Assembly: GCF_001556045.1 (NCBI RefSeq)
Contig: NZ_LSIC01000093.1
Coordinates: 1 to 47,672 of the forward strand
DNA length: 47,672 bases
Direction of reading: 5' to 3'
From: Bradyrhizobium sp. CCH5-F6
GTDB lineage: Bacteria > Pseudomonadota > Alphaproteobacteria > Rhizobiales > Xanthobacteraceae
Shown one piece after another: positions 33,838-41,683 of this stretch (positions within the stretch are counted from its first letter, which is position 1; every line of letters begins with the position of its first letter). The notes under the pieces are model-generated. The model saw nothing but the letters and a program-made list of their open reading frames with translations, ran no database searches and was not told the origin of the DNA. The position numbers were made by a program, and so were the translations under genes.

Positions 33838-34266
33838 TCACCAGAAGCCGAATCTCTCGACTTTCCATTGTCGTGCGACCCGAACCGTAGGCGGTATCGC
33901 ACGCCTGTGCGCAATTCTGCGGTGACGTTGCAGCTTTGCGTCCCGCATCTTCTGCGCATGCGGTGGTTCGATCGCATTCGGCGGAAGCAACTGTGCCATT
34001 GCGCTCCGCGCTGTGGCAGGCACGTCGGCGACCAATGCCGGCGCAACGACGCTATCCTTGCTCGCGATCTGCGGAAGAATGACTGGCGGTGCGCTGGTAT
34101 CGAAAACGATGCGCTCCGGCCATTTCCGATCGGAGTGAATGCGGGCAGCGGGCGAGCCGTCCTCCGCGCTTGCGGTGACCTGCGATGTCGCAAAATACGC
34201 GTTGGACATGAGCAGCAGCGCAAACAGCCCTGCGCCGACGAAGAGAAAGTACCGTGCCAAGGGCAT
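33838..34266 (-). CDS. Small single-helix membrane protein
   Basis: Protein of 142 residues with an N-terminal anchor (ARYFLFVGAGLFALLLM), a spacer, the motif IHSDRKWPERIVFDTS, and a basic C-terminus rich in arginine and histidine. From memory the SDRKWPE-VVFDT motif marks a group of uncharacterised Bradyrhizobium proteins. The start at 34266 is chosen because GAAGGAA precedes it and it begins the anchor; the frame upstream is low-complexity and overlaps another gene region. Function unknown. Confidence 0.72.
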   Translation of the reverse strand: MPLARYFLFVGAGLFALLLMSNAYFATSQVTASAEDGSPAARIHSDRKWPERIVFDTSAPPVILPQIASKDSVVAPALVADVPATARSAMAQLLPPNAIEPPHAQKMRDAKLQRHRRIAHRRAIPPTVRVARQWKVERFGFW

Positions 34267-34370
34267 CTTGGTTCCTTCATCCCCGCCCGGATATGAAGAC
34301 AATGTTATGTGCGTGTCGATCGAGGGTGATGCCGATCTCTCGATCAACTGAGTGCCGCGGTACCGGCGGC

Positions 34371-34400
34371 AGGCCGGTCCCCTCGATCGGGGACGGGCCT
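34371..34400 (-). terminator. Candidate hairpin after the small Gly/Val-rich gene
   Basis: AGGCC at 34371-34375 pairs with GGCCT at 34396-34400, and GTCCCC at 34377-34382 pairs with GGGGAC at 34389-34394, with one mismatch between the two stems and a six-base loop. It sits directly downstream of the minus-strand gene ending at 34412. No T-tract follows, so factor-independent termination is doubtful. Confidence 0.4.
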
Positions 34401-34411
34401 GTCGGCGTAGT

Positions 34412-34684
34412 CTAGTAGCAGGGCGGGTATGGCGCGTATCCGCAGCGTGCATAGGCTCCAGTCGCGGCGGCTCCGACGGCCGCCGCCCCGACGCCGACCG
34501 CCACTCCGCGGCGGACTGGTGCCCGGACGACGCCGGCACCGGGAGCACCAACGCCAACCCCCGGGCGTCCGACGCCAACGCCGGCGCGTCCGCCGCGTGC
34601 GAATGCGTCAGTTGAAATCATCGCAACGCAGCTGATGCCGAGGATGGCAGATGCGGCGAGGCAAGTAATGATTTTACGTGACAT
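34412..34684 (-). CDS. Small secreted Gly/Val/Ala-rich protein
   Basis: Precursor of 90 residues. A signal peptide ends near DAFARG, then the mature part is low-complexity (repeats of GVGVG and GVGAPGAG) and ends in a cysteine-containing CGYAPYPPCY tail. The AAGGAGA ribosome site before the ATG at 34684 supports that it is a real gene. Similar short proteins are frequent in Bradyrhizobium. The function is unknown and no partner is visible. Confidence 0.68.
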   Translation of the reverse strand: MSRKIITCLAASAILGISCVAMISTDAFARGGRAGVGVGRPGVGVGAPGAGVVRAPVRRGVAVGVGAAAVGAAATGAYARCGYAPYPPCY

Positions 34685-34985
34685 GATTGATCTCCTTTCC
34701 AGGGTTGATCAAACGTCACGCTATTCCTCCTATGCGGGTTGGGATTGATGTAGAACAACAACCTGAGCGTCCGTCGTCACGCGTTGTGCGTGCTGTGTCA
34801 AAGCGCGGAGGCCGCCAATGACACGTGAAGTCTTTGACGTCCGCTCTCTGCCGACAGCGGCATCCGATCTGATGTTCACTTCAGCGTCCGACGCGAGAAT
34901 GCCGACGATGGGCGCGACAATCGATCGCCACCATCGAGATGTAGTTTACTCTCGACTCTTCATCTGAAAAGGAATCCACTGAATT

Positions 34986-35018
34986 CATCACCGTCCGACC
35001 GGACGACCATCGGTGATG
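34986..35018. repeat. Nested inverted repeat
   Basis: CATCACCG at 34986-34993 and CGGTGATG at 35011-35018 are perfect eight-base arms around a 17-base loop that itself contains TCCG-AC-CGGA. No T-tract follows. It may be an operator, a transcript hairpin or chance. Confidence 0.4.
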
Positions 35019-35084
35019 CAGGGGTGTTGTACTTCCGTTTGCTCAGGGGGGTGTCATGCCGCAGGTTCAGCGCAGCACAGATCA

Positions 35085-35200
35085 GTCCGCCGATTTTGGA
35101 TGTCGCTTCGCGACGACAGCGGGAGGCGCGCCTCCAAGCCAGGAGCTTTGCGCGTTTGAACTTCCCGGCTGCAATGCATGCCCCAGGGCGCTCCGGGTCG
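35085..35200 (+). pseudogene. Possible decayed copy of the gene at 35398
   Basis: A short segment near 35128-35146 reads AAGCCAGGAGCTTTGCGCG, differing by one base from the part of the gene at 35398-35667 that encodes QARSFARAKF. The two lie in the same orientation about 365 bases apart. In one frame it gives LQARSFARLNF. Flanking similarity is weak and no intact frame with a ribosome site surrounds it, so a degenerate duplication is likely but not certain. Confidence 0.35.
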
Positions 35201-35324
35201 CACGCATCGTGAGACGTGAGGAAGATCCGATGAAGTCGGAGCTCTGGCGCGCGTGGATTGCGCGCGTCGCACATCCCTGACTGACGGTCTGAAGTTTCCC
35301 GCATCATGGCAGCCTTCCTGACCA

Positions 35325-35338
35325 TTGATACGGATCAA
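35325..35338. promoter_or_regulatory. FixK/FNR box before a small gene
   Basis: TTGATACGGATCAA, a perfect TTGA-N6-TCAA site, centred about 66 bases before the ATG at 35398. Confidence 0.78.
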
Positions 35339-35397
35339 CCTGGGGACTCGACTTCCGGCCAGCTTGGTGCAGCGGCAATGCAGCACTGGGGCAGCCG

Positions 35398-35667
35398 ATG
35401 GCCTTCACCTGGTATGTCACCTTTGAAGTTCACAAGCGCGGTGTTTTGCCCAGGAGGCGAAGCCCGCGGGAGACCAGAACGTTTGAAACGGAGGCGCAAG
35501 CCAGGAGTTTTGCGCGAGCCAAATTCGACGAGGGGCTGATCGTCTACGCCGGCACGATCAACCCATCGATCCCGAGACGATTGATTCCCTCTGGCGAAAT
35601 CTCGCATTGGATTGGAGACGGGCAAGATCGAAAGATCGTCGATCCCGATAACGAAGGCTCCGGATGA
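35398..35667 (+). CDS. Small conserved-type protein of unknown function
   Basis: Protein of 89 residues without signal peptide or membrane segment. It begins FTWYVTFEV and contains TRTFETEAQARSFARAKF and VYAGTINPSIPRRLIPSG followed by HWIGDG. The pattern ETEAQAR-FA...AGTINP belongs, as far as I remember, to a large family of small uncharacterised Bradyrhizobium proteins. The upstream FixK-type box at the standard distance supports expression and the chosen start. No partner gene is adjacent. Confidence 0.7.
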   Translation: MAFTWYVTFEVHKRGVLPRRRSPRETRTFETEAQARSFARAKFDEGLIVYAGTINPSIPRRLIPSGEISHWIGDGQDRKIVDPDNEGSG

Positions 35668-35992
35668 GCCGGAGCGGCAGCCGGTTCCGCGATGGCAGCC
35701 CACTTCATGCGAAACAAGGCAGGTTGAACGCCGAGTTCGGCAGGAGCCGCTTCCCCCAACCTCAGCCCTGCAACGTGCTTGCACTCTGGCCGTCGACTCC
35801 GGAGCGACGAGCAGGCCGGCAACATCATCCGCAAGTCCTCCAAAGGATCGATTTTCCATTTTATCCCGCGTGTGGCCATTTTGATACATGGGCAGCGGGA
35901 CAACGTGCGTACCGTCGCGAATTGGAAGCGCGCATTGGAAAAATCGACGTCGTTCAAAATCCGAACGAACTGCGATGAGGATGGAGACTCAG
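35668..35992. other. Intergenic stretch without a convincing gene
   Basis: About 325 bases ahead of the outer-membrane protein gene. Short frames occur on both strands, but none has a domain, signal peptide or ribosome site. I see no FixK-type site in it. Confidence 0.5.
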
Positions 35993-36739
35993 ATGAAGAC
36001 TTATCTTTTAGTTACAGTTGGGGTGCTGGCATTGTTGGGTGCGGCGCCCGCGTCCGCGGCAGATATGGCGGTCAAGGCAGCGCCGCCCCCCGTTATGGCT
36101 CCGATCTACAACTGGACCGGTTTCTATATCGGCGGCAATGGCGGCTGGGGTCAGAGCCACAATTGCTGGGATTTCGTTACGCCCGGAGGCGTGGTTGCCG
36201 ACGGTTGTCGGGATCGGTCCGGAGGCGTCATCGGCGGGCAGCTCGGCTATCGCTGGCAAGCCGGTCAGTTCGTGTTCGGCCTTGAAGGACAGGGCGATTG
36301 GGCCGACCTCAGCAGTTCGCGCGCCAGCTTGATCAACCCGGCGTTCTCCACCCGCACCAAGACCGATGGCATCGGCTTGTTTACCGGCCAGATCGGCTAC
36401 GCCTGGAACGCGGCGCTGCTGTACGTCAAGGGCGGCGCAGCCGTCACCGGCAATACCTTCGACATATTCAACGCGGCCGGAGTCAGCGTCGCCTCCGCGA
36501 GCTCGACCCGATGGGGTGGCGTCGTCGGCGTCGGCTTCGAGTATGGCTTTGCTCCGAATTGGTCGGCAGGCATCGAGTACGACCACTTGTTCATGGGTGA
36601 CGCGAACAACTCGTTCTCGGTCGCAAATCCGATCGTTGCGGGGGCGGTCAACCGGATCAGCCAGGACGTGGATATGCTCACCTTGCGCATCAACTACCGG
36701 TTCGGCCCAATGTCCCAGCCGGTTGTGGCAAGATACTGA
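35993..36739 (+). CDS. Outer-membrane beta-barrel protein (Omp25/RopB-like)
   Basis: Precursor of 248 residues with a signal peptide ending at ASAAD, then the typical alphaproteobacterial opening MAVKAAPPP and IYNWTGFYIGGNGGWG. An eight-strand barrel pattern follows, with alternating strands such as GGVIGGQLGYRWQAG, AALLYVKGGAAVTG and LTLRINYRFG near the end. Such proteins are abundant surface proteins of rhizobia and brucellae. The ATG at 35993 follows GGAGA; frames further upstream lack a signal peptide at the right place. It is convergent with PPK2. Confidence 0.88.
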   Translation: MKTYLLVTVGVLALLGAAPASAADMAVKAAPPPVMAPIYNWTGFYIGGNGGWGQSHNCWDFVTPGGVVADGCRDRSGGVIGGQLGYRWQAGQFVFGLEGQGDWADLSSSRASLINPAFSTRTKTDGIGLFTGQIGYAWNAALLYVKGGAAVTGNTFDIFNAAGVSVASASSTRWGGVVGVGFEYGFAPNWSAGIEYDHLFMGDANNSFSVANPIVAGAVNRISQDVDMLTLRINYRFGPMSQPVVARY

Positions 36740-36769
36740 CCGATCCGAACGTCGTATCGCTTGGAATGC

Positions 36770-36791
36770 GGGCCGGCAGAAATGCCGGTCC
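36770..36791 (+). terminator. Candidate hairpin after the beta-barrel gene
   Basis: GGGCCGGCA at 36770-36778 pairs with TGCCGGTCC at 36783-36791 (one G-U) around a GAAA tetraloop. It lies 30 bases after the outer-membrane gene. No T-tract follows. Confidence 0.45.
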
Positions 36792-36966
36792 GGTCGGGAG
36801 GCGTGGCTTCGTCGCTCGGAAGATCGTCTACCGAGCGGTCTCGAAGATCCAGCGTCGCCGACGAGGCTGAAGACAGCAGCCTCGACTATCGCAATGTCGG
36901 AAGTCCCTTGCTGCCATGGCGAGGGCCGTACCAGCGTTGCTTGATGTTCGTTGAGCTTCGCTGCGG

Positions 36967-37767
36967 TCAATATCGCTCGGCGACGAAGTTCATTCCGCGC
37001 AAGCCCGCCTGGTCATTGTAACGTTCCTTGTCGGAGCGTGGCGGCAGCTTGACCTTGTCCTTCTTGATCCGCTTGTAGGGGATCGCCTTCAGCAGATGCG
37101 CGATGCAGTTCAACCGGGCCCGGCGCTTGTCGTCGGAGCGGATGATGTACCATGGCGCGTGTTTTGTACTGGTCCGCTTGAGCATGAGATCGCGTGCCCG
37201 CGAATACTCGTACCAGAGGCGATAGGATTCGAGATCCATCGGGCTCAGTTTCCATTGCCGGACTGGATCGTCGATCCTGGCCCTGAAACGGCGTTCCTGC
37301 TCGTCCATTCCGACCTCGAGCCAGATCTTGACCAGGATGATTCCGCCGTCGATGACGTACTTCTCCATTTGAGGACAGAGGGTCAAGAACCGGTCGTGCT
37401 CCTTGGGCGTACAAAAGCCCATGACATATTCGACGCCCGCGCGGTTGTACCAGCTCCGGTCGAAGATCACGATCTCTCCGCCGGCGGGAAACTGTTCCAT
37501 ATAGCGCTGGAAGAAGAGTTGGGTCTTTTCCCTATCGGAGGGCGCTGGAAGCGCGACGACGCGAAACACCCGCGGACTGACTTTCTCCGTGATGGCCTTG
37601 ATCGTGCCGCCCTTGCCGGCGGCGTCCCTCCCCTCGAAGAGGACGATGACACGCAGCTTGTTCGCCTTCACGAAGTCCTGGAGGTGGCACAGCTCGATCT
37701 GGAGCTTCTCGAGATGCTTCTCATAGTCCTTGCGCTTCATGCGTTCGGCAGGTTCGTTCTTTGCCAT
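36967..37767 (-). CDS. ppk2: Polyphosphate kinase 2
   Basis: PPK2 uses inorganic polyphosphate to phosphorylate nucleoside diphosphates, or the reverse. The 266 residues carry the PPK2 Walker A GRDAAGKGG (46-54), Asp103 in the Walker B region FDRSWYNRA, the lid segment RARIDDPVRQWKLSPMD and TSTKHAPWYII. One domain and this length suggest the class I, diphosphate-using type. It lies 43 bases after the unknown gene 37811-38266 in what looks like one transcript, read from the divergent FixK-type box at 38332. With storage-polymer and acetate-kinase genes nearby it adds a second reserve-based way to regenerate NTPs. Confidence 0.92.
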   Translation of the reverse strand: MAKNEPAERMKRKDYEKHLEKLQIELCHLQDFVKANKLRVIVLFEGRDAAGKGGTIKAITEKVSPRVFRVVALPAPSDREKTQLFFQRYMEQFPAGGEIVIFDRSWYNRAGVEYVMGFCTPKEHDRFLTLCPQMEKYVIDGGIILVKIWLEVGMDEQERRFRARIDDPVRQWKLSPMDLESYRLWYEYSRARDLMLKRTSTKHAPWYIIRSDDKRRARLNCIAHLLKAIPYKRIKKDKVKLPPRSDKERYNDQAGLRGMNFVAERY

Positions 37768-37810
37768 GCGTCCCTCTTCGTAACCTCTGCTCCGACGGCG
37801 TCACGACAGG

Positions 37811-38266
37811 CTAGTCGTCTCCCCAGGAGATCGTCACGCCGATGTCCCCCGGCATGCCACCCGGGAAATCGATGATCTGGTAGGCGATGCGATAGCCGCG
37901 CGGCTTCAGATAATCCGTCCAGAGCTGGAATATCTCCTTCGGAATGCCGGTCAGCGTGTTCTCCCAGCCGGGCTCCATCTGGTTGATGGCGCGTCCCTTG
38001 TCCGTGCACAGCGTGTTGGGGAAGCGGTAGACCTGCACTTCCGTGAGGCCGTTTCGCACCGCACGCTGGATGACGGTCGAGGCGAGCTTGATCTTCTCCT
38101 CCTCGGACTTCCCCGATGGCTTGCTCAGCCGTTCGATCAGGGCCTGCTTCTCGGCTTCGGCGGCGGTGGCGAGGCGCACATATTGCTCTGCTTTCTCGGC
38201 CTCCTTCAGCGCGGCTTCCTTCCTGATCTGCGTTGCACTGGGGATGAGATCGTCAATGCCTGGCAT
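37811..38266 (-). CDS. Unknown soluble protein upstream of PPK2
   Basis: Protein of 151 residues, not recognised. The first 60 residues are an alanine, glutamate and lysine-rich helix likely to form a coiled coil (KEAEKAEQYVRLATAAEAEK). The rest looks like a compact alpha/beta domain with VQVYRFPNTLCTDKGRAIN, WTDYLKPRGYRIAYQIIDFPGG and a terminal ISWGDD. There is no signal peptide. An AGGAG ribosome site precedes the ATG. It is the first gene after the divergent FixK-type box and is followed by PPK2, so a link with polyphosphate is possible but unproven. Confidence 0.75.
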   Translation of the reverse strand: MPGIDDLIPSATQIRKEAALKEAEKAEQYVRLATAAEAEKQALIERLSKPSGKSEEEKIKLASTVIQRAVRNGLTEVQVYRFPNTLCTDKGRAINQMEPGWENTLTGIPKEIFQLWTDYLKPRGYRIAYQIIDFPGGMPGDIGVTISWGDD

Positions 38267-38331
38267 GGCGGCGGCTCCTGATTGCTGGTTTGTTCCAGTT
38301 ATCGAGGCTAGGGGGGGCGAAGTTCATTCCC

Positions 38332-38345
38332 TTGATGCAAATCAA
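38332..38345. promoter_or_regulatory. Divergent FixK/FNR box
   Basis: TTGATGCAAATCAA, a perfect TTGA-N6-TCAA site. Its centre is about 72 bases from the minus-strand start at 38266 and about 77 bases from the TTG start at 38416 on the plus strand. Confidence 0.8.
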
Positions 38346-38415
38346 GCAATTCGACCGCGGCCTCGTCACTCTCACCGCAGTTTGGGGGACGCTCGGTCCC
38401 GGTCAGGAGAGAACG

Positions 38416-38871
38416 TTGAGCGAGCAGCTGCACCCGTTGGGCCCGCATCACCTGCCCTTCTACATCATTGCGCCCGGTGAGACCGACTGGCTGATGGTGG
38501 GGACCGGGCTGTTCCTGATCGGTGCCGTTTTCAGCGTCGGACTGCTTTATTGGTATCTGCACAGCCTGCCCGAGCGCATGGCCCACAAGACGCAGAAGCT
38601 GCAGTTCGAGATCGTGGCAGTGCTGGGCCTGATCGCGCTGTTCACGCACGAGCATCTCTACTGGATTGCCGCGCTGGTGCTTGCGATGATCGAGCTTCCG
38701 GACTTCGGGACGCCCTTGCGCAGCATTGCAGGATCGGTCGAGCGGATCGCGGACGGTGCATCGCCGAGCGGCGGCGATCGGGTGATCGTCGATGATGCCT
38801 CTTCGACGGAAGCGCGGGCCGAGAATCTGCTTCCGGCGGCATCCAGCAGCAAGGTACCCAGCCATGCTTGA
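38416..38871 (+). CDS. Small membrane protein upstream of HlyD-like gene
   Basis: Protein of 151 residues with about three hydrophobic segments: WLMVGTGLFLIGAVFSVGLLYWY, then FEIVAVLGLIALF and LYWIAALVLAMIEL. A hydrophilic tail of about 50 residues follows. I do not recognise the family. The frame is open from 38290, but a start there would place the FixK-type box inside the gene. A TTG at 38416 after AGGAGA gives the normal box distance and is preferred. Its end overlaps the start of the HlyD-like gene by eight bases, so the two are translationally linked and probably form one membrane assembly. Confidence 0.68.
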   Translation: MSEQLHPLGPHHLPFYIIAPGETDWLMVGTGLFLIGAVFSVGLLYWYLHSLPERMAHKTQKLQFEIVAVLGLIALFTHEHLYWIAALVLAMIELPDFGTPLRSIAGSVERIADGASPSGGDRVIVDDASSTEARAENLLPAASSSKVPSHA

Positions 38872-40099
38872 GCTCACCATCTGCTCACTGTTGACGATTC
38901 TTCCGGACTATCTCTACCGGCGTTTCGTGCAGGGTAAGCGGTTCGGCAAGGAGATCACGCTCTTCTCCGTCTGGTACGAGCTCAGATGGGGCATCACCGG
39001 CTGCCTGATGCTGACGGTGTCGCTGATCACGAGCGTCTTCTTCTTCCATCCGTCAACCCAGAACGCGGCGTTGCTGTTCCGGACGGTCCCGATCCTGCCC
39101 GAAGGCTCGGGGCGCGTAGCCGAAGTCAATTTCGGCTACAGCGCGGCGGTGAAGAAGGGCGACGTCCTGTTCACGCTGGACAGTTCGAAGCAGAAAGCCG
39201 CGCTCGAAACCGCCACCCGCAAGGTCGCCGAAATCGATGCCTCACTGGAGTCCGCGAAGTCCGACGTGGCCAAGGCTGAAGCGCAGCTTGGGGAAGCAAG
39301 GGCCAACTATCAGCAGGCCAAGGACGAACTGGAAGTCAAGATCGAGCTGCAGCGCCGCAACCCCGGCATCGTAGCCCAGCGGGACATCGAGAAGCTCCAG
39401 GTGATCGTCGATCAGCGGCAAGCGGCAATTGATGCGGCGACCGCCGTGTTGCAGTCGGCGACCTTGCGCGTCTCGACGTTGTTGCCGGCGGAGAAGGCGA
39501 GCGCTCAAGCCGCGCAGGCCGAGGCTCAGGTGGACCTGGACAAGACCTTCGTTCGCGCCGGCGTCGACGGACGCGTCGAACAATTCCTCATTCGCGTCGG
39601 CGACGTGGTCAATCAGTTGATGCGGCCCGCCGGCATCCTCATTCCCGAGGGCGCCGGTCAGGCCAAGTTGCAGGCCGGATTCGGCCAGATCGAGGCCGGC
39701 ATCATGCGGGTAGGGATGGTGGCCGAGGCGACCTGCATCTCGAAGCCGTGGGTGATCATCCCCCTGGTGGTGACGTCCGTTCAGGACTACATCGCAGCGG
39801 GTCAGTTCCGGTCAGGCGAGCAACTCATCGAGGCACAGAACCTCGCCAAACCGGGCACCATTCTCGTGTTCCTCGACCCGCTTTACAAAGGCGGTCTCGT
39901 TGGGGTGACGGCCGGCAGCAGCTGCATCGTCAATGCCTACACCAGCAATCACGACGAGATCGTCGATCCCAAGACGTCGACGGCTCGCAAGGTCGCGCTT
40001 CACGTCATCGACGGAATTGGGTTCGTGCATGCGTTGCTGCTGCGCATCCAGGCGCTGTTGCTGCCATTCAAGACGCTGGTGTTCGGAGGCGGCCACTGA
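38864..40099 (+). CDS. HlyD-family membrane fusion/adaptor-like protein
   Basis: Protein of 411 residues. A hydrophobic N-terminal region (about 1-60, with a helix around GCLMLTVSLITSVFFF) anchors it to the inner membrane. The periplasmic part has a lipoyl half-motif (GRVAEVNFGYSAAVKKGDVLF), a coiled-coil hairpin (about 105-230) and a matching half-barrel (VRAGVDGRVEQF), the layout of HlyD/EmrA adaptors. A further hydrophobic stretch near the C-terminus is unusual. No ABC transporter, MFS pump or TolC gene is adjacent, so its transport partner is unknown; the small membrane protein upstream is a candidate. The start at 38864 lies inside the end of that gene. Confidence 0.85.
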   Translation: MLELTICSLLTILPDYLYRRFVQGKRFGKEITLFSVWYELRWGITGCLMLTVSLITSVFFFHPSTQNAALLFRTVPILPEGSGRVAEVNFGYSAAVKKGDVLFTLDSSKQKAALETATRKVAEIDASLESAKSDVAKAEAQLGEARANYQQAKDELEVKIELQRRNPGIVAQRDIEKLQVIVDQRQAAIDAATAVLQSATLRVSTLLPAEKASAQAAQAEAQVDLDKTFVRAGVDGRVEQFLIRVGDVVNQLMRPAGILIPEGAGQAKLQAGFGQIEAGIMRVGMVAEATCISKPWVIIPLVVTSVQDYIAAGQFRSGEQLIEAQNLAKPGTILVFLDPLYKGGLVGVTAGSSCIVNAYTSNHDEIVDPKTSTARKVALHVIDGIGFVHALLLRIQALLLPFKTLVFGGGH

Positions 40100-40111
40100 T
40101 GGAGCAGATGG

Positions 40112-40528
40112 ATGCATGATGTGAGAGCACTGGTCGCGGGAGCAGCGCTATCGCTCGGCGCCTCGTTCGTATCGGCCGGCGGCGCGGGCGCCGTGGAGCT
40201 GAACGGTGCCTGGGCGACCAGCGCGGATCAATGCGACAAGGTCTTCAGCCGCGAGGGCGGAAAGCTCGGCTTTTCCGACATGTCCGAAGTCTACGGCGGC
40301 GGCTTCATCGTCGACGGCAAGCAGTTGATCGGCAAATCCGCCCGCTGCACCGTCACGGCGAGGAAGGACGACGGCATAAACGTCAACCTGGTCGCGTCCT
40401 GCGCGACCGACATCATGCTGTCCAGCGTTCAGTTCAGCCTGAAGCAGCTCGATGCGAACAGCATCGCCCGACTGTTTCCGGGGATGGAAGACATGGAGAT
40501 CAGGTATCACCGCTGCCCGTTCAACTGA
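40112..40528 (+). CDS. Small secreted protein of unknown function
   Basis: Precursor of 138 residues with a signal peptide ending at AGAVEL. The mature part starts LNGAWATSADQC, a form seen in many small periplasmic proteins, and has four cysteines (DQCDKV, ARCTV, ASCATD, HRCPFN), enough for two disulphides. I do not recognise a named family. A GGAG lies at usual spacing before the ATG. It follows the HlyD-like gene by 12 bases and is probably in the same transcript. Confidence 0.72.
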   Translation: MHDVRALVAGAALSLGASFVSAGGAGAVELNGAWATSADQCDKVFSREGGKLGFSDMSEVYGGGFIVDGKQLIGKSARCTVTARKDDGINVNLVASCATDIMLSSVQFSLKQLDANSIARLFPGMEDMEIRYHRCPFN

Positions 40529-40546
40529 GCAGACGGCTGCGCAGGC

Positions 40547-40560
40547 TTGATGCATGTCAA
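40547..40560. promoter_or_regulatory. FixK/FNR box before the DUF2092 gene
   Basis: TTGATGCATGTCAA, a perfect TTGA-N6-TCAA site, centred about 60 bases before the ATG at 40614 and 19 bases after the preceding gene. Confidence 0.8.
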
Positions 40561-40613
40561 GCATACTGTGTGCGGGCAGGCGTCAAGTGCCGTTCATCCC
40601 CGGGAGGATAGAC

Positions 40614-41405
40614 ATGACATCCAAGAGACGAGTTCACAAGACGATCTATGCGCTGCTCGGAGCAGCGACGGTCGTGGCCGCTTTCGGCGCTCGGGCGCAC
40701 GCGGACGATCCGGCCAAGATTCTCAAGTCGATGTCGGACCATCTCGCCGGCCAGAAGACGCTGTCCGCGTCCTTCGACAGCGACATCGAGATCATCACGC
40801 CCGAACTCCAGAAGATCCAGTTCGCGAGCTCCGGCGAGATCAAGATGAGCCGCCCGGACAAGCTCCGGGTCAGGCGCACCGGCGGCTATGCCGATGTCGA
40901 GCTGGTCTATGACGGCAAGCTGATTTCGATCTATGGCAACAATGCCAAGAGCTATGTCCAGGCAGACGCGCCCGGGACAATCGACAAGATGATCGACGCT
41001 CTTCAGGCGCGTTCCGGTGCCGGCATGCCGGGTGCCGACCTGCTGCTCTCCAATGTGTTCGACGAACTGATGGCCACGGTCATCGAAGGCAAGCATATCG
41101 GGCAAGGGGTGGTCGACGGCGTCGAGTGTGAGCATCTCGCATTCCGCACGCCAGACACCGACTGGCAGATATGGATCGAGACCGGCGCCAAGCCCGTGCC
41201 GCACAAATACGTCATCACCAGCAAGACGATGGCGGGTGCGCCGCAATATACGCTCCGGATCAAGAACTGGAAGACCGATGCCTTGGACGCCGCCGCCTTC
41301 GCGTTCGCTGCGCCGGCGAACGCCACCAAGGTCGATCTGGAGGGCGCCGTAATTGCAGAGTTCGACGAGCTTCCCCCCGGCACACCGTCAGGAGCAAAGA
41401 AATGA
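40614..41405 (+). CDS. DUF2092 periplasmic protein
   Basis: Precursor of 263 residues with a signal peptide ending at ARAHAD. The mature part matches DUF2092, a family with the fold of LolA/LolB-type lipoprotein carriers: ILKSMSDHLAGQKTLSASFDSD at the start, KMSRPDKLRVRRTGG, VYDGKLISIYG and the FRTPDTDWQIWIETGAKPVP segment. A role in envelope lipid or lipoprotein handling is plausible but unproven. The ATG at 40614 follows GGGAGGA; the frame upstream includes the FixK-type box and is rejected as start. Its stop overlaps the next start (ATGA). Confidence 0.85.
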   Translation: MTSKRRVHKTIYALLGAATVVAAFGARAHADDPAKILKSMSDHLAGQKTLSASFDSDIEIITPELQKIQFASSGEIKMSRPDKLRVRRTGGYADVELVYDGKLISIYGNNAKSYVQADAPGTIDKMIDALQARSGAGMPGADLLLSNVFDELMATVIEGKHIGQGVVDGVECEHLAFRTPDTDWQIWIETGAKPVPHKYVITSKTMAGAPQYTLRIKNWKTDALDAAAFAFAAPANATKVDLEGAVIAEFDELPPGTPSGAKK

Positions 41406-41683
41406 TCGCATTGCGAAAATTCGTTCTGTCCGCCGCTGCCGTGGCGGCTTTTGCGGCCGGGTTGTCCTGCAACGAAACCGGCGGCCTCATCGAAGGAAGC
41501 TTCTTTGCCGAGGCCCAGGCCAGGATCGGGCGCCCCTTGACGCCCATGAGCTATGCCGGTGTTGCCCGGAGAACGACACGCCGCGCGGTCGCCGTAGGAG
41601 CGGCCGGAGCTGCCGGTGCCTACTACGGATCCTCCTGCGTGCAGGTCGTGGATGCCTACGGGCGGGTCGTGACGCGCTGCTGA
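41402..41683 (+). CDS. Small exported protein coupled to DUF2092
   Basis: Protein of 93 residues with a hydrophobic N-terminus (LSAAAVAAFAAGLSC). A cysteine at the end of it could be lipidated, but the residues before it are not a standard lipobox. The middle has RIGRPLTPMSYAGVARRTTRR, followed by an alanine-glycine-rich helix and a C-terminal SSCVQVVDAYGRVVTRC with two cysteines. The ATG overlaps the stop of the DUF2092 gene (ATGA). From memory this pairing recurs in Bradyrhizobium; the function is unknown. Confidence 0.72.
   Translation: MIALRKFVLSAAAVAAFAAGLSCNETGGLIEGSFFAEAQARIGRPLTPMSYAGVARRTTRRAVAVGAAGAAGAYYGSSCVQVVDAYGRVVTRC

Larger units (their letters stand above)
34685..35324. other. 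Long intergenic stretch
   Basis: About 640 bases with no convincing intact gene. It holds the upstream region of the minus-strand gene at 34684, a perfect inverted repeat at 34986-35018 and a fragment similar to the gene at 35398 (near 35124-35146). The small frame at 35056-35280 has no ribosome site that convinces me. Confidence 0.5.

Noticed and set aside
36008..36970. Minus-strand open frame of 320 residues
   Set aside because: It overlaps the outer-membrane protein gene on the other strand, which has a signal peptide and barrel pattern. The antisense frame has neither.
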